From positions 248,001 to 312,000 of the forward strand of contig NZ_JALLPO010000001.1 of the NCBI RefSeq assembly GCF_023276435.1: a DNA stretch of 64,000 nucleotides, written 5' to 3'. How positions within the stretch are numbered: the stretch's first letter is position 1; the number at the start of each line of letters is the position of its first letter. Under the pieces are notes generated by a model. That model was not told the DNA's origin. It searched no databases and saw only the letters and a list, made by a program, of their open reading frames with translations. Below, in pieces: positions 16,617-24,824 of the stretch. Source of the stretch: Sphaerisporangium perillae. GTDB taxonomy: Bacteria > Actinomycetota > Actinomycetes > Streptosporangiales > Streptosporangiaceae. Position numbers and translations under genes: made by a program.

Positions 16617-17242
16617 CGGTCCGCCACCCGTTGTTCGCGCGTCTTTATCCGCGCGTCAGCGATTACGAAGACGCCCACGGAGCGCTCGAACACCGCCGGG
16701 AACTGCTCGCCACGGCCGGCGGCCGCGTCCTGGAGATCGGAGCCGGGCACGGCGCCAACTTCCGCCACTACCCGCCCACCGTGCGGCAGGTCATCGCCAT
16801 CGAACCCGAACCTCAGCTGCGCCTGCTGGCTGAAGGCGCCGCCGCTCACGCCCCCGTACCCGTGGAGGTCCGCGCGGGCCACGCCGAGCACCTGCCACTG
16901 CCCGACAACTCGGTCGATGCCGTCGTGGCCTCCCAGGTGCTGTGCTCGGTCCGCGATGTCCCCCGTTCCCTGGCTGAAGCGGCCCGCGTGCTGCGTCCCG
17001 GCGGTCACCTGTACTTCTACGAGCACATCCGCTCACCGCGTCCGGGTTTCGCGCGGATGCAGCGGGCCCTGGACCTGCTCTGGCCGTTGCAGGGGGCGGG
17101 CTGCCACCTCGCACGCGACACCGAGCGGGCCATCACCGACGCGGGATTCATCATCGACCGGGCCCGGCACTTCGATTTCCTCATCGACGGTCGCACCAGG
17201 CCAAGTTCTCCCTGCGTAATCGGGGCGGCGACGATCAAATGA
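16613..17242 (+). CDS. Class I SAM-dependent methyltransferase (METTL7/UbiE-like)
   Basis: 209 residues. SAM-binding motif I VLEIGAGHGANF (near 39-50), acidic motif II IAIEPEPQLR (near 61), motif III LPLPDNSVDAVVASQVLCSV and the post-motif EAARVLRPGGHLYFYEH are all recognisable. Substrate unknown; METTL7-like members act on small molecules, lipids or thiols. It is the only enzyme of a TetR-controlled unit, which hints at detoxification of whatever the TetR senses. Confidence 0.88.
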   Translation: MTVRHPLFARLYPRVSDYEDAHGALEHRRELLATAGGRVLEIGAGHGANFRHYPPTVRQVIAIEPEPQLRLLAEGAAAHAPVPVEVRAGHAEHLPLPDNSVDAVVASQVLCSVRDVPRSLAEAARVLRPGGHLYFYEHIRSPRPGFARMQRALDLLWPLQGAGCHLARDTERAITDAGFIIDRARHFDFLIDGRTRPSSPCVIGAATIK

Positions 17243-17298
17243 GGGCGGCGTAGCTTCCGTGCGGCCGAGGCAGTCCTCACAAACAATCAGGTTGGCAG

Positions 17299-18135
17299 TT
17301 AGGCGGTGCCTACGTCCTCGGTGGCCATTGCCAGCAGTACCAGGGCGTCGTGTTCGGCCGTGCCGGGCGCGGCCTGGTAGACCAGCATCCGCTGGCCGTC
17401 ACCGGCGGTGCTGAGCACGTCGTTGGCGAGGGTGACCGGGCCGATCACCGGGTGCCGGAACGCGGTCTCGCCGCCGCGCTTGACCCATACCTCGTACCGG
17501 CGCCACAGCGCGGCGAACTCGCCGCTGGCCGCGGACAGTTCGGCGACCAGCGCGGCGGTCGGCTCGGGGGCGGTCAGCTCGGCGGTGTGCAGATGCGCGA
17601 CGCTGTTGCGGGCCACCCGGTCCCAGTCGGCGAAGAGCGTCCGCGCGGACGGGTGCAGGAATGTGTACCGGATCGTGTTGCGCTGTCCGGGCGGCCAGTC
17701 GCCGAGCCCGGGCATCAGCGCCAGGCCCTCCGGGTTGGCGGCCAGCACGTCGTTGACCTCGCTGAGCACGTACGCCGGGCTGGGCCGGACCGATTCCAGC
17801 AGCAGCCGCAGGCCAGGGCGGGCCGGCTGCGGGTCGGCGGGGCGGCGGCGCGGCGTCCGCCCGGCGGCACGGTCGGCGAGGGTGAGAAGGTGGGTGTGCT
17901 CGTCGTCGGTGAGTCGCAGGGCCCGGGCCAGCGCGTCCAGTACCGAGTCGCTGGGCGCGGTCTCGCGGCCCTGCTCGATCCGGGTGTAGTAGTCCACGCT
18001 GACCCCGGCCAGCGCGGCCAGTTCCTCGCGGCGCAATCCAGGGATTCGGCGGGCGCGCGGCCCGATGGGCAGCCCGACGTCGGCCGGGCCGATCCGCCCG
18101 CGCCGGATCCGGAGGAACTCCGCCATCGCGTTCAT
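17299..18135 (-). CDS. MmyB-type XRE regulator
   Basis: 278 residues from ATG 18135. N-terminal XRE helix-turn-helix at about 10-75 (GLRREELAALAGVSVDYYTRIEQGR) followed by the MmyB-like ligand domain (SPAYVLSEVNDVLAANPEGLAL, RNTIRYTFLHP, DWDRVARNSVAHL, FRHPVIGPVTL). This actinobacterial family is usually divergent from a reductase or dehydrogenase gene it controls, as here with the SDR at 18238. The effector is unknown; family structures bind a fatty-acid-like ligand. Confidence 0.92.
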   Translation of the reverse strand: MNAMAEFLRIRRGRIGPADVGLPIGPRARRIPGLRREELAALAGVSVDYYTRIEQGRETAPSDSVLDALARALRLTDDEHTHLLTLADRAAGRTPRRRPADPQPARPGLRLLLESVRPSPAYVLSEVNDVLAANPEGLALMPGLGDWPPGQRNTIRYTFLHPSARTLFADWDRVARNSVAHLHTAELTAPEPTAALVAELSAASGEFAALWRRYEVWVKRGGETAFRHPVIGPVTLANDVLSTAGDGQRMLVYQAAPGTAEHDALVLLAMATEDVGTA

Positions 18136-18237
18136 GACTTGAAGTGTGCCACCGGGCGATCCACTCCTGGGTGGCCGTCTCACACCCAGGAACCGCACGG
18201 CCTTCCCGGTCCCCGAGGATCGGCGGAAACTCGGATC

Positions 18238-18951
18238 ATGACCAACGCAATGATCATCGGCGGCGGCTCCGGGATAGGCCTGGCACTGGCCCGGACCATG
18301 CTCGCCGAAGGTATGGATGTGACGATCGTCGGCCGGTCCGCGGACCGGCTCGCGGCGGCCCAGGCGGAGCTGGAGCGGGCCGCGCAGGGGAAGATCAGCA
18401 CGGTGCCGGCGGACATCGGCCGGGAGGAGGACGTGGCCGAACTGTTCGCCCGGGTGGAGCGAGTGGATCACGTGGCGGTCACCGCGGCGGACGCTACCGG
18501 GGTGTACGGCCGGATCACCGACGTCGCCACAGCGACCGCCAGGGCCATGGTGGACACCAAGCTGCTGGGCGCCTGGCTGGTCGGTAAGCACGCGGCCGAG
18601 CGGGTGACCGGGTCGATCACGTACACCTCGGGCATCAACGCGTACCGGCCGAACGGGTCGAACACGATCGTGGCCGCAGCCAACGGCGCGCTCGCATCGC
18701 TGGCATACGGGCTGGCGATCGAACTGGCGCCCGTGCGGGTGAACGTAATCTCCCCCGGCTGGGTGGACACTCCCGTCTGGAACCAGCTCAACATAGACAA
18801 ACAGGCGGCCTTCGCCGAAATGGCCGAGCGACTCCCTGCCCGACGCATCGGCACTCCCGACGACATCGCCCAGGCGTTCGTGTCGGTGATGCGCAACGGA
18901 TTCATCACTGGAACGGTGCTGCACGTCGACGGCGGCCACCGCCTCACTTGA
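18238..18951 (+). CDS. Atypical short-chain dehydrogenase/reductase
   Basis: 237 residues. Rossmann start MIIGGGSGIGLALARTM (near 5-21) matches the TGxxxGIG cofactor motif, and LAPVRVNVISPGWVDTP and a C-terminal VDGGH are typical of SDRs. The catalytic YxxxK is missing: after the Ser region (YTSGINAYRPNGSN) the expected Tyr/Lys positions read IVAAANGAL. It therefore may use a different mechanism or bind cofactor only. Divergent from the MmyB-type regulator, with a 102-bp shared promoter region. Confidence 0.82.
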   Translation: MTNAMIIGGGSGIGLALARTMLAEGMDVTIVGRSADRLAAAQAELERAAQGKISTVPADIGREEDVAELFARVERVDHVAVTAADATGVYGRITDVATATARAMVDTKLLGAWLVGKHAAERVTGSITYTSGINAYRPNGSNTIVAAANGALASLAYGLAIELAPVRVNVISPGWVDTPVWNQLNIDKQAAFAEMAERLPARRIGTPDDIAQAFVSVMRNGFITGTVLHVDGGHRLT

Positions 18952-19025
18952 ACCGGCGCCGCCCCTCTCTCCGCGCCCGCCAGGTAGTCCTGCAGCGGCG
19001 CGGGCGTCTTCGTCTCGTCAAGCTC

Positions 19026-20255
19026 TCAGAATGTCGCTGGGGGGAGTTCGCCGGAGCCGCGGGGGATGAGGTGGGTGGGGAGCTGGATGCGCTCGACGGG
19101 GCCGTTCTCTCCGGCAAGGCGGCGAAAGAGCAGCTCCGCGGCCGTGCGGCCGAGGCGGATGGGGTCCTGGGCGACCACGGTGATCGAGGGAGAGAGCAGG
19201 TCGGCGAGCTGGAAGTCGTCGAAGCCCACGATCGCGAGGCTCGCCGCGAGCCGCTGCCCGCCGTGGCGTGAGGACGCCCACCCGCCTTCGCGTGAGGACG
19301 CCCACCCGCCTTCGCGTGAGGACTCCTGCCCGCCGGGGCCTGAGGACGCCGGTCCGCTGTGGCGTGGGGACGCCGGCCCCCGAGGGCTTGCGGACGCGGA
19401 GCCGCCGCCGCGCGAGGAGTTCGGCTCGGGGTCGCGGGCGGAGAGGATTTCGAGGGCGCGCAGGGCGGCGACCGTGGTCTGGCCGTTGCCGGTGAACAGG
19501 GCGGTGGGCGGGTGGTCGAGGGCGAGCATGCCGGCCATGGCGGCGGTGACCCGTGCCTGTTCGGGCGGCCCCATGGAGACCAGGGACGGATCGTAGGGCA
19601 GGCCGGCCGCGTCGAGCGCCTCGCGGTAGCCGCTCAGGCGTTCCTTCGCGGTGAAGATCACCGCGTTGTCGCCGAGGAAGGCGATGCGCCGGTGGCCGTG
19701 GGCGATGAGGTGGGCCACACCCGTCCTGGCGCCGCCCGCGTTGTCGCACAGCACGGTGTCGACGTCCAGCGCGGGGCCGGTGGGGCGGTCGGCGAAGACG
19801 GCGCGGATGCCGGCGTGCAGTTCGGGGGCGAGGTAGCCGTGGTCGTACCCGGCGGGCACGATGACCAGCCCGTCGACGCGGCGCGCACAGAAGGCGAGAA
19901 CCAGTTCGCGCTCGCGCTGGGGGTCCTCGCCGGAGGAGCCGGTGAACACCAGGGAGCCGTTGCGGAGTGCGACGTCCTCCACGGCCCGGCTCAGGCCCGA
20001 GTAGAACGGGTCGGCGACGTCCTCGATGACCAGGCCGATGCTGGCCGTGCGTCCGCGGCGCAGGACGCGGGCGCCGTCGTTGCGGCGGTAGCCGAGCAGT
20101 TCGATGGCCTGGCGGACCCGTTCGGCGGTCGCCGCGTTGACGCCCGGCTCGTCGTTGACCACGCGGGACACGGTCTTGAGGGCGACGCCGGCGGTGGCGG
20201 CGACGTCGTTCATGGTGGGCCGCCCGCGTCTGGTCTCTACCACGGTCCGCATCAT
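19026..20255 (-). CDS. LacI-family repressor with an internal repeat insertion
   Basis: 409 residues from ATG 20255 (ATG 20252 equally possible). Helix-turn-helix TMNDVAATAGVALKTVSRVV (about 14-33), hinge, then a periplasmic-binding-protein-like effector domain. Between ILSARDPEPN and LAIVGFDD an extra stretch of about 55-60 Ser/Gly/Arg-rich residues is inserted, made of repeats such as EGGWASSR; LacI proteins are normally about 340 residues. The insertion replaces a short surface loop, so the fold may survive. The gene carries the operator TGACAACGTTGTCA upstream, shared with the sugar importer at 4024-7145, which makes it the likely repressor of both. Confidence 0.9.
   Translation of the reverse strand: MMRTVVETRRGRPTMNDVAATAGVALKTVSRVVNDEPGVNAATAERVRQAIELLGYRRNDGARVLRRGRTASIGLVIEDVADPFYSGLSRAVEDVALRNGSLVFTGSSGEDPQRERELVLAFCARRVDGLVIVPAGYDHGYLAPELHAGIRAVFADRPTGPALDVDTVLCDNAGGARTGVAHLIAHGHRRIAFLGDNAVIFTAKERLSGYREALDAAGLPYDPSLVSMGPPEQARVTAAMAGMLALDHPPTALFTGNGQTTVAALRALEILSARDPEPNSSRGGGSASASPRGPASPRHSGPASSGPGGQESSREGGWASSREGGWASSRHGGQRLAASLAIVGFDDFQLADLLSPSITVVAQDPIRLGRTAAELLFRRLAGENGPVERIQLPTHLIPRGSGELPPATF
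19254..19432. repeat. 24-bp tandem repeat inside the LacI gene
   Basis: About seven copies of a 24-bp unit (first copies nearly identical, containing GCGTGAGGACGCCCACCC; later ones diverged) run in frame, so each unit adds eight residues. Copy number changes would lengthen or shorten the protein without frameshift. Confidence 0.85.
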
Positions 20256-20273
20256 CCCGCATCTCAGCAGGTG

Positions 20274-20287
20274 TGACAACGTTGTCA
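20274..20287. promoter_or_regulatory. LacI operator upstream of the lacI-type gene
   Basis: TGACAACGTTGTCA, identical over 14 bp to the site at 3941-3954, 19 nt upstream of the LacI-family start. The position implies autoregulation. Confidence 0.82.
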
Positions 20288-20366
20288 ACCCTCAGGGTTT
20301 CACACATGTCCTTGCCGGCGACGGCCGGTGTGCTCGCCGGTCCGCCGCGCGGGCGCACCGGGTAGG

Positions 20367-21158
20367 TCAGGTGGCGGGCATGGCGGTGCGGTGGCCGCCG
20401 CCGGTGGTGTGAAGGTCGGCCTCGATGCGCGCGGCGGTCGCGAGCAGCGGGGGCAGCAGGTCGCGGCGGGCGGACTCGACGGTGGTGCGGCTGGCGTGGG
20501 AGGAGAGGTTCACGGCCGCGACGACCTGGCCGCTCCGGTCGCGGATGGGCGCGGCGATCGAGCGCAGGCCCTCCTCGAGTTCCTGGTCGACCATGGCCCA
20601 GCCCTGCGCCCTCACCCGTTCGAGCTCGGCGACGAGCGCGTCCCGGGAGGTGATCGTGCGGGAGGTGCGCCGCTCCAGGTCGGCGACGGCGAAGTACGCC
20701 TCCAGGTCGGCGGGCGGCAGCCAGGCGAGGAGCACCCGGCCCATCGAGGTGCAGTGGGCGGGGAAGCGCGTGCCGATGCTGATCGTGACCCGCATGATGC
20801 GGGTGGTCGGCACGCGGGCCACGTACACGATGTCGGAGATGTGCAGCACGGAGACCGAGGCGGATTCGTGGACCTCGGCGACCAGCCGTTCCAGGTGGGG
20901 GAGGGCCACCTCGGGCAGGGACAGGCTGGACAGGTAGGCGTAGCCGAGCTCCAGCACCCGCGGGGACAGCGCGAACAGGCGCCCATCGGTGCGGACGTAC
21001 CCCAGCTCGACCAGCGTCAGCAGGAACCGCCGGGCGGCGGCGCGGGTGAGCCCGGTGGCGCGGGCCACGTCGCTCAGCGTGAGCTCCGGATGCATGGCAT
21101 CGAAGGCACGGATGACCGCCAGCCCCCGGGCGAGCGACTGGACGTACTCCTCCGCCAT
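20367..21158 (-). CDS. IclR-family regulator (PcaR/PobR-like)
   Basis: 263 residues. N-terminal winged helix SLARGLAVIRAFDAMHPELTLSDVARATGLTRAAARRFLLTL is very close to the PcaR/PobR type, followed by the effector domain with IGTRFPAHCTSMGRVLLAWL and GLRSIAAPIRDRSGQVVAAVNLS. These regulators respond to aromatic acids or their breakdown products. Divergent from the importer operon at 21424, with two matching palindromes between them. Confidence 0.92.
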   Translation of the reverse strand: MAEEYVQSLARGLAVIRAFDAMHPELTLSDVARATGLTRAAARRFLLTLVELGYVRTDGRLFALSPRVLELGYAYLSSLSLPEVALPHLERLVAEVHESASVSVLHISDIVYVARVPTTRIMRVTISIGTRFPAHCTSMGRVLLAWLPPADLEAYFAVADLERRTSRTITSRDALVAELERVRAQGWAMVDQELEEGLRSIAAPIRDRSGQVVAAVNLSSHASRTTVESARRDLLPPLLATAARIEADLHTTGGGHRTAMPAT

Positions 21159-21227
21159 GATCGGCCCCTTTCGCGGTGACCGTTATACCAGCATGTGCCG
21201 CTCTCGGCGTGTTCGTCTCGCGGTCTC

Positions 21228-21242
21228 GTTCGTCTGCCGAAC
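21228..21242. promoter_or_regulatory. IclR-type operator, copy 1
   Basis: GTTCGTCTGCCGAAC, pattern GTTCG-N5-CGAAC, 70 nt from the IclR start. The same pattern recurs at 21377-21391 in the same divergent region. IclR-family sites of about 15 bp are expected. Confidence 0.72.
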
Positions 21243-21376
21243 ACAAGTTCTCGCGGGGACGCTACTTACTCAGGCGCGAGATGGTCAACGGACCTGTAAC
21301 CTCCATGTTTCCGTGACGTTGACGCGATCTTGTCACGGGGATAGCTTGCACTGACACGTTCCTCCCCAGAACGCTC

Positions 21377-21391
21377 GTTCGCAGAGCGAAC
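21377..21391. promoter_or_regulatory. IclR-type operator, copy 2
   Basis: GTTCGCAGAGCGAAC, same GTTCG-N5-CGAAC pattern, 33 nt upstream of the binding-protein start, where a bound regulator would overlap or abut the promoter of the importer operon. Confidence 0.74.
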
Positions 21392-21423
21392 ACATGTCGC
21401 TCGATACCCCCCTTGGAGTGCTC

Positions 21424-22374
21424 ATGCGCCGCTCCGCTCGTATTTGTCTCACCGCAGCCATCGTGACCCTCGCCGCGGCCTGCGGCTCCTCCGGGTCCTC
21501 CGAGGGCGCCAAGTCCGGCGGGAAGGACAAGGTCACTGCCGGTGTGATCGCCATCGTGGACACGGCGCCGATCCATCTCGGAAAGGCCAAAGGCTTCTTC
21601 GACAAGCAGAACATCGACCTGTCCATCACCCCCGTCCAGGGAGGCGCGGCCAGCGTCTCCGGCACGGTCGGCGGCCAGTTCCAGTTCGCGTTCGGAAACG
21701 TGACCTCGCTGCTGACCGCCAAGGAGCAGGGCCTGCCGGTCAAGGCGGTCGCCAACGGCGTCTCCTCCACCGGAGAGCAGGGCAAGGACTTCAGCGCCGT
21801 GCTGGTGAAGCAGGACAGCCCGATCAAGACCGCCAAGGATCTCGAAGGCAAGACGGTCTCGGTCAACCAGCTGAAGAACATCGGCGACACCACCATCCGC
21901 GCCTCGGTGCGCAAGGCAGGCGGCGACCCGTCGAAGGTGACGTTCGTGGAGCTCGCGTTCCCCGACGCCCCCGCGGCGCTGCAGGCGGGACGGGTCGACG
22001 CGATCTGGGTGGTGGAGCCGTTCGTCAGCCAGGCGATCGCCCAGGGGGCCCGGCCGGTCGCGTGGAACTTCGCCGACGCCGCCCCGAACCTCACCGTGGC
22101 GACGTACTTCACCACCACCAAGACCGACCCTGACCTGGTCAAGCGGTTCACGGCGGCGATCAACGAGTCCCTCGAGTACGCCGACGGCCACCCGGAGGAG
22201 GTCAGGGAGATCCTCAAGACCTACACCAAGATCGACCCCGCGGTCATCGCCAAGATCTACCTGCCGAAGTGGCCGACGACGATCAACCGTGAGTCCATCC
22301 AGACCATCGCGGACGCGGCTCTCAGCGACGGCACGCTCAAGCAGAAGCCCGACCTCGGAGCGCTGCTGCCATGA
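21424..22374 (+). CDS. SsuA/TauA-type ABC importer, solute-binding lipoprotein
   Basis: 316 residues from ATG 21424 with a GGAG site. Lipoprotein signal with lipobox LAAACG near residue 18. The fold is NMT1/SsuA-like (VIAIVDTAPIHLGKAKGFF, then LEGKTVSVNQLKNIGDTTIR, LQAGRVDAIWVVEPF). Such proteins bind sulfonates, nitrate, thiamine precursors or aromatic acids. The IclR regulator and the benzaldehyde-dehydrogenase-like gene in the operon favour a small aromatic or organic acid. Stop overlaps the permease start as ATGA. Confidence 0.9.
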   Translation: MRRSARICLTAAIVTLAAACGSSGSSEGAKSGGKDKVTAGVIAIVDTAPIHLGKAKGFFDKQNIDLSITPVQGGAASVSGTVGGQFQFAFGNVTSLLTAKEQGLPVKAVANGVSSTGEQGKDFSAVLVKQDSPIKTAKDLEGKTVSVNQLKNIGDTTIRASVRKAGGDPSKVTFVELAFPDAPAALQAGRVDAIWVVEPFVSQAIAQGARPVAWNFADAAPNLTVATYFTTTKTDPDLVKRFTAAINESLEYADGHPEEVREILKTYTKIDPAVIAKIYLPKWPTTINRESIQTIADAALSDGTLKQKPDLGALLP

Positions 22375-23159
22375 CCGGGTCGACGCCGGCCCGCACGAAG
22401 GTCCTGTACGGCCTGATGGGGCCGGCCTGCCTGCTGGCGGTGACGGAGGCGGTGCCCCGGCTCGGCATCGTGGACAGGCGGTTCCTGCCGCCCGCCTCGG
22501 AGATCCTCGGCGCCCTCGCGGCCGAGCTCCGCACGGCCACGCTGTGGACGGCCCTCGGAGAGACGATGCGGGGCTGGGCCCTCGGCCTGGCCATCGCCTT
22601 CTGCGCCGCGGTGGCCATCGGCGTCGTCATCGACGCCGTCCCCGGGCTGCGGGCGGCCTCCCACTCCACCGTCGAGTTCCTCCGGCCGATCCCGTCGGTG
22701 GCGCTGATCCCGCTGGCGACGCTGCTGTTCGGCGCCTCGCTCGGCTCCACCCTGCTGCTGGTGATCTACGCGTCCTTCTGGCAGGTGCTCATCCAGGTGA
22801 TGTACGGCGTCGCCGACGTCGACACGGTGGCCGACGACACGGCGCGCTCGTACGGGCTGTCGCCGTGGTCGCGGATCCGGCACGTGGTGTGGCCGACGGC
22901 CCTGCCGTACATCATGACCGGGCTCAGGCTGGCCGCCGCCGTGGCGTTCATCCTCGCGATCACCGCCGAGCTGGTCATCGGCAGCCCCGGGCTCGGCCTG
23001 GAGATCCAGACGGCGCAGTCCAGCGGCGCGGTCGCCACCACGTACGGCCTGGTGGTGCTGGCCGGGTTCGTCGGCATCGTGGTGAACCTCGCCGTCCGCG
23101 CGCTGGAGCGCAGGGTGCTCGCCTGGCATCCGTCCGTACGCGGGGAGGTGGCGTCGTGA
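22371..23159 (+). CDS. SsuC/TauC-type permease, subunit 1
   Basis: 262 residues, start overlapping the binding-protein stop. Six predicted helices; EAA-type loop DTARSYGLSPWSRIRHVVWP near 155-175; conserved FLRPIPSVALIPLATLLFG. Two different SsuC-type permeases are encoded in a row here, which implies a heterodimeric channel rather than the usual homodimer. Confidence 0.9.
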   Translation: MTGSTPARTKVLYGLMGPACLLAVTEAVPRLGIVDRRFLPPASEILGALAAELRTATLWTALGETMRGWALGLAIAFCAAVAIGVVIDAVPGLRAASHSTVEFLRPIPSVALIPLATLLFGASLGSTLLLVIYASFWQVLIQVMYGVADVDTVADDTARSYGLSPWSRIRHVVWPTALPYIMTGLRLAAAVAFILAITAELVIGSPGLGLEIQTAQSSGAVATTYGLVVLAGFVGIVVNLAVRALERRVLAWHPSVRGEVAS

Positions 23160-23974
23160 CCTCGGTGGACCTTGAGGTCGAGCGGGAGACGGCTCCCGCG
23201 CGGAGTTCGGCGGCCGGGGGCCTCGGCCGCAGGCTGCTTCGCCTGCTCGGGCTGCCCGTCCTGCTGATCCTCGGCTGGTGGGCGTTCAGCGTGACGTCCG
23301 AGAGCTTCTACGTGCCCACCCCGCCGCGCGTCGCCCAGGCGTTCGTGGAGACGTGGTTCTCCCAGCGGCTGTTCGACGACGCCCTGCCGAGCATCGCGCG
23401 GCTGCTCGCCGGGTACGCCCTCGCGACTCTGATCGGCGTGGGCCTCGGCGTGCCGATAGGCCTGTCGGTACGGCTGCGCGCGGCGGCCGAGCCGGTCCTG
23501 GAGTTCTTCCGCGCGATCCCGCCGCCCGTGCTCGTTCCGCTGATCATGCTGCTGGCGGGCATCGACAACGGGATGAAGATCCTGGTCATCGTCTCCGGGT
23601 GCGTCTGGCCCATCCTGCTGAACACGGTCGAGGGCGTCCGGGCGATCGACGAGGTGCTCTCCGACACCTGCCGGATGTACAAGGTGCGGGGCGGGGCGCG
23701 GCTGCGCCATCTGGTCCTGCGCGGAGCCAGCCCGCAGATCATGGCAGGGCTCCGGCAGGCCCTCTCCATCGCGATCATCCTCATGGTCATCAGCGAGATG
23801 TTCGCCAGCAGCAGCGGGCTCGGATTCACGATCGTGCTGTTCCAGCGCGGCTTCGCCATCCCCGAGATGTGGAGCGGAATCCTGCTTCTCGGGCTGCTCG
23901 GGTTCGGGCTCTCCGTGCTCTTCCGGCAGGTGGAACGCCGCGTCCTTTCCTGGCATTGGAGCCACCGTGCTTGA
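23156..23974 (+). CDS. SsuC/TauC-type permease, subunit 2
   Basis: 272 residues from GTG 23156 (GTGA overlap with the previous stop, GGGGAGG ribosome site). EAA-type loop DTCRMYKVRGGARLRHLVL near 170-190, and FFRAIPPPVLVPLIMLLAG. A 35-residue cytoplasmic N-terminal tail precedes the first helix. Stop overlaps the ATPase start by 8 nt. Confidence 0.9.
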   Translation: MTSVDLEVERETAPARSSAAGGLGRRLLRLLGLPVLLILGWWAFSVTSESFYVPTPPRVAQAFVETWFSQRLFDDALPSIARLLAGYALATLIGVGLGVPIGLSVRLRAAAEPVLEFFRAIPPPVLVPLIMLLAGIDNGMKILVIVSGCVWPILLNTVEGVRAIDEVLSDTCRMYKVRGGARLRHLVLRGASPQIMAGLRQALSIAIILMVISEMFASSSGLGFTIVLFQRGFAIPEMWSGILLLGLLGFGLSVLFRQVERRVLSWHWSHRA

Positions 23975-24773
23975 GGTCACCGGTCTGAAGAAGATCTACG
24001 AGACGACCGGGCGGGAGGCGGTCGGCGACCTGTCCTTCCAGCTCGACGCGGGCGAGCTGGCCTGCGTCGTCGGCCCGTCGGGATGCGGCAAGACCACGCT
24101 GCTGCGGTGCGTCGCCGGGCTGCTCGCCCCGACCGCCGGCTCGGTCCGGGTCGCCGGCGTCCCGGTGAGCGGACCGCCCGACAACATGGCCGTGGTGTTC
24201 CAGGAGTACGGCCGCAGCCTGTTCCCCTGGATGACCGTCCAGCAGAACGTCGAGCTGCCGCTGAAGGAGAAGAAGCTGCCGCGGGCGCGCCGCGCCGAGC
24301 TGGTCGCCGAGTCGCTCTCCGCCGTCGGCCTGGCCGACGTGCCGCAGGCCTACCCCTGGCAGCTCTCCGGCGGCATGCAGCAGCGGGTGGCGATCGCGCG
24401 GGCCCTCGCGTACGAGCCGCAGGTGCTGCTCATGGACGAGCCGTTCGCGGCGGTCGACGCGCAGACCCGCGCCGAGCTGGAGGACCTGGTCCTGCGCATC
24501 TGGCAGCGGCTCGGCACCACCACGCTGTTCATCACGCACGACATCGACGAGGCCATCTACCTCGGCCGGCGGGTGATCGTCCTGTCGGCGTCGCCCACGG
24601 TCGTCGTGGAGGACATCAAGGTCGACCTGCCGGCGGAGCGCGACCAGCTCACCACCCGGGGGCTCCAGCGGTTCGCGGAGCTGCGCGGCCAGGTGTACGC
24701 GCGGATCCAGCAGGCGAAGGACGCACGGCCCTCGCAGGACTCGCCGATCCAGCAGGTGAAGGACGCGCGGTGA
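23967..24773 (+). CDS. SsuB/TauB-type ABC importer ATPase
   Basis: 268 residues from GTG 23967. Walker A GPSGCGKTT (near 36-44), Q-loop VVFQEYGRSLFPWMTV, signature LSGGMQQRVAIARAL (near 133), Walker B VLLMDEPFAAVD, H-loop LFITHDIDEAI. The last 22 residues contain a short imperfect duplication (IQQAKDAR ... IQQVKDAR). Energises the two permeases encoded upstream. Confidence 0.94.
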   Translation: MLEVTGLKKIYETTGREAVGDLSFQLDAGELACVVGPSGCGKTTLLRCVAGLLAPTAGSVRVAGVPVSGPPDNMAVVFQEYGRSLFPWMTVQQNVELPLKEKKLPRARRAELVAESLSAVGLADVPQAYPWQLSGGMQQRVAIARALAYEPQVLLMDEPFAAVDAQTRAELEDLVLRIWQRLGTTTLFITHDIDEAIYLGRRVIVLSASPTVVVEDIKVDLPAERDQLTTRGLQRFAELRGQVYARIQQAKDARPSQDSPIQQVKDAR

Positions 24774-24824
24774 AGGCGGAGCCGGGCGGGCGCGCACCAC
24801 AGCACCACAGAAAGGATGTTCATC

